Below, in pieces: positions 61,272-64,000 of a DNA stretch of 64,000 bases. The notes beneath the pieces were generated by a model. That model did not search any database. It saw only the letters and a list, made by a program, of their open reading frames with translations, and had not been told where the DNA came from. Numbering within the stretch: the first letter of the stretch is position 1; each line of letters begins with the position of its first letter. The translations under genes and the position numbers were made by a program. The stretch is taken from assembly GCF_000090795.2 (NCBI RefSeq), contig NW_003546244.1, positions 727,568 through 791,567 on the forward strand, given 5' to 3'. Source of the DNA: Amphimedon queenslandica. Its lineage: Eukaryota; Porifera; Demospongiae; Haplosclerida; Niphatidae.

Positions 61272-64000
61272 ATGAATTCACTTGGAGGGATCCTGCTGAT
61301 TCTAAACATTTCAGGTATCATAAAGATTTTGAGAAATTATTCATAATCATTGATTTTACAGTTGCATTAGGTCAAGTTAATAGCAATTGCCAGCATGGAA
61401 CACTGAGGTTAGTGAATGGAGGTGCTACCTACAGAGGAAGACTAGAGATTTGTATCAACTTTGTATGGGGAAGTGTATGTGATGATTCCTTTGATACTAA
61501 TGATGCAAGAGTAGCCTGTAGGCAGCTTGGATATGAAGTAGATGGAGGACAATGTAATGATCAAAATTAATTTTAATAGATTATGTTTTTTTTTGTTATA
61601 GCTGTAAGCTACTATGGTAGTGCTTATTATGGTCAAAGTGCTGGTCCAATATGGCTCAATCGACTGTACTGTACTGGATTTGAGAATAACTTGCTGGACT
61701 GCAATAGAGCTGTTGGTATTGGTAATGCTTATAGCTGTGGACACTACGAAGATGTTGGCATATTGTGCCCAGGTATAGACTACATCTGTATAAAGTTATT
61801 TACTTATAAATTTGTTATGTTTATTCAGCATGTAGTACTGGATCAGTGCGACTCACTGATGGACTAATACCAACAGAAGGAACTGTTGAAGTGTGCAATG
61901 ATGGAGCATGGACTAGTGTCTGTGATTATAATTGGGGATATCAAGAAGCATTTGTAGTGTGTAGACAATTAGGTCTACCAGCAACAGGTACAGTGGATTA
62001 TAATGATCTCATGAGGTTTACATACTACCCACATATAAATAGATGCACAACCTGTTTATTATTCTAATTCTTTTGGATATGGACATGGAATACCAACATT
62101 GTACAACTGGAGATGCATTGGGAATGAGTCAAGTTTGAATCATTGCTTAAAGTCTACATCAAGCTGTTACTATAGTTATTATGGTGTACAAGTGTACAGA
62201 ATATCTGGAGTTAGATGCAAAGGAAGCATTGTACCAGGTATATAGTGTATTTAGGTCTCATTCTATCTTAAACATTAATGCACAGGAAATTGTCTTACTG
62301 GTAGTATGCGTCTTGTTGGTCCTAATGGTCCTAATAAAGTGGAAGGGAGAGTAGAGTATTGCAGTAATGGAGTGTGGGGTACTGTTAGTAGCTATGGATT
62401 TGATGTTAGAGATGCTCATGTTGTATGCAGAAGACTTGGTCATCAGACACCACGTATGATAGACTATTATCTAATTTAATATTACATTGTTTCAATGATT
62501 GCAGGAGCTTTGATATTTTGGAATGCTTACTTTGGTCAAGGATCTGGTCCAGTTCTGTTTCATTATTTGGGATGCACTGGAAATGAAGATAGATTAGAAC
62601 ATTGTACTTACTCATCAGATCCATATTATCTTAGCCACACAAATGATGTTGGTGTGAAATGTTCAGAGAGAGGTTAATTTAATTATACTGCATTTTATGC
62701 ATTGCTTCCATTACAGTATTAACTGACTGTATTAATGGTAGAGTTAGATTAGTTAATGGTACTACACCAGATGAAGGAAGAGTGGAAGTTTGCATCAATG
62801 GAGAATGGGGAACTGCTTGTAGTTCGAACTGGTATGAAAGTGAAACTAAAGTTGTTTGTAAACAACTAGGATACAGCCAAGATGGAGGTATATTTACTAT
62901 TATAAAAATGATGATTGCAAATTTTGTTTTTAGAGGGATCAATATTTAGATATTCTAAATTTGGTGATGGAGACTATCAACAATTTTTATGGAATATTCA
63001 GTGTACTGGATCAGAAACTAACTTGGCATCTTGTAATAATTACCACAGTGATAATTGCTATTATGGACGCACTGTTGGCATCAAGTGTTACAGTAAGGAA
63101 TCCACTTTATTTAATTATAAAATAACTATTGCACAGATACAAGTAATTGCACTGATGGTGAAATCAAGTTGTATGGGGGACAGTCTAATGCTGAAGGAGA
63201 TCTACAAATTTGTTATGATGGAGTGTGGGTTTTTGTGTGTGATGGGTGGGGGATTCCACCAAATGTTGTGTGTAGACACCTGGGTTATCAAGATAACTGT
63301 AAGTCTATTATATTAAAATTATGTGGCATACCTTTTATTATTAAAGGGGCTTCATACTCATCTTATTCATTGTTTGGTGGAAATAATGATGTTGCTCCAA
63401 TAATATACATTGAATTCTATTGCAATGGAAATGAGGATTCACTAAAGTATTGCTCCAACTATAATTACAATTATTACTGTGATACAGCATTTGGATTCAC
63501 ATGTTCAAGTAAAGTTAATACAATACTCAATGATAAAACCTATATTACTGCAGGTACAGTAAATTGTAACAATGGAACAATTCACCTAACTGATGGAGAA
63601 GGAGATAATGAAGGAAGAGTAGAGATATGTACTGATGGTATATGGATGACAATTGATGCAAGATACTGGAATTATAATAATGCTAAAGTTGTTTGCAGAC
63701 AATTAGGATATTATGATACTTGTAAGTATAACATTATATCATCTATTGTATGTGATCTATTGTAGGGTCTGTGGCAATTACTGATACTAACTGGAGTGGT
63801 AAGAATGAAAGAGTTGGTTATAGATATTCATGTACTGGAACTGAGAATGAATTGAGTAGCTGTTCAAACTACTCACCTTCATCACATGCAAATAATTGGT
63901 TTAATCAGAAACGAGGTGGAATAGATTGTCAATACAATAATACTGAAAGTATAGAAATTTATTGTTAATATTCGAAATGTCATGCAATGGAGGTAGGTAT
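61272..64000 (+). CDS. Second SRCR-domain gene (5' part, runs off the right edge)
   Basis: The ATG at 61272 starts a signal peptide ([18 protein letters not shown], intron within). At least six SRCR domains follow: about 61385-61770, 61826-62240, 62283-62670, 62715-63090, 63135-63510 and 63553-63935. Diagnostic motifs: [115 protein letters not shown]. The last visible exon ends at a probable donor near 63949, so membrane segment and tail lie outside the window. Same orientation and domain order as the gene at 54103-60719, so a tandem duplicate is likely. Domain pairs share oddities, such as the sixth domain lacking the usual Cys after the W (TTVDSMGW and MTIDARYW). Confidence 0.88.

Noticed and set aside
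54103-64000. One giant SRCR gene instead of two
   Set aside because: The first ends with a membrane segment, tail, stop and AATAAA; the second starts with a new signal peptide.

Overview
The window is metazoan nuclear DNA. Genes are split into many short exons by AT-rich introns with GT..AG borders, the genes are closely packed, and microsatellites and short dispersed repeats are abundant. The gene set points to a demosponge: many-exon orphan receptor tyrosine kinases, a p100/p105-type NF-kappaB with death domain, a large SRCR/Ig receptor and PTEN. Amphimedon queenslandica or a close relative is my best guess; this is inference, not a database result. All exon borders were read by eye, so gene spans are firmer than individual splice sites.

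Layout. 1-18561 is a cluster of three related genes. Two receptor tyrosine kinases (RTK) lie on the minus strand (1-7346, running off the left edge, and 8069-14606). A secreted, kinase-less paralogue of their ectodomain lies on the plus strand (14857-18561), divergent from the second RTK across a 250-bp spacer with two back-to-back TATA boxes. 19551-24261 (minus) is PTEN. 26560-29316 (plus) encodes a small single-pass coiled-coil membrane protein. 29542-31276 (minus) is a TBATA/SPATIAL homologue, divergent from NF-kappaB at 31761-41473 (plus). 41474-46158 is a gene-poor repeat block (177-bp tandem repeats, a T-rich array, a 1.6-kb AGTAAT-type array and a 10-N assembly gap). 46159-49354 (minus) is a three-domain metallo-beta-lactamase/pseudo-rhodanese/rhodanese protein, head to head with an SLC26 anion transporter at 49575-53753 (plus). 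54103-60719 (plus) is a type I receptor with seven SRCR domains and several Ig-like domains, followed by a second SRCR gene (61272 to beyond the right edge).

How the genes may work together. The RTKs and PTEN are opposing parts of phosphoinositide signalling, and the soluble ectodomain paralogue could act as ligand, co-receptor or decoy for the RTKs. The persulfide dioxygenase/rhodanese protein would produce sulfite and thiosulfate, and its divergent SLC26 neighbour is from a family that moves sulfate and other anions, so the pair may handle sulfide detoxification. NF-kappaB and the SRCR receptors are typical parts of animal innate recognition. These links are inferred from position and family knowledge only.

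The strongest candidates for something not well described are the RTK/soluble-ectodomain cluster with its shared cysteine module and micro-exon, and the CstB-like sulfur enzyme paired with SLC26.
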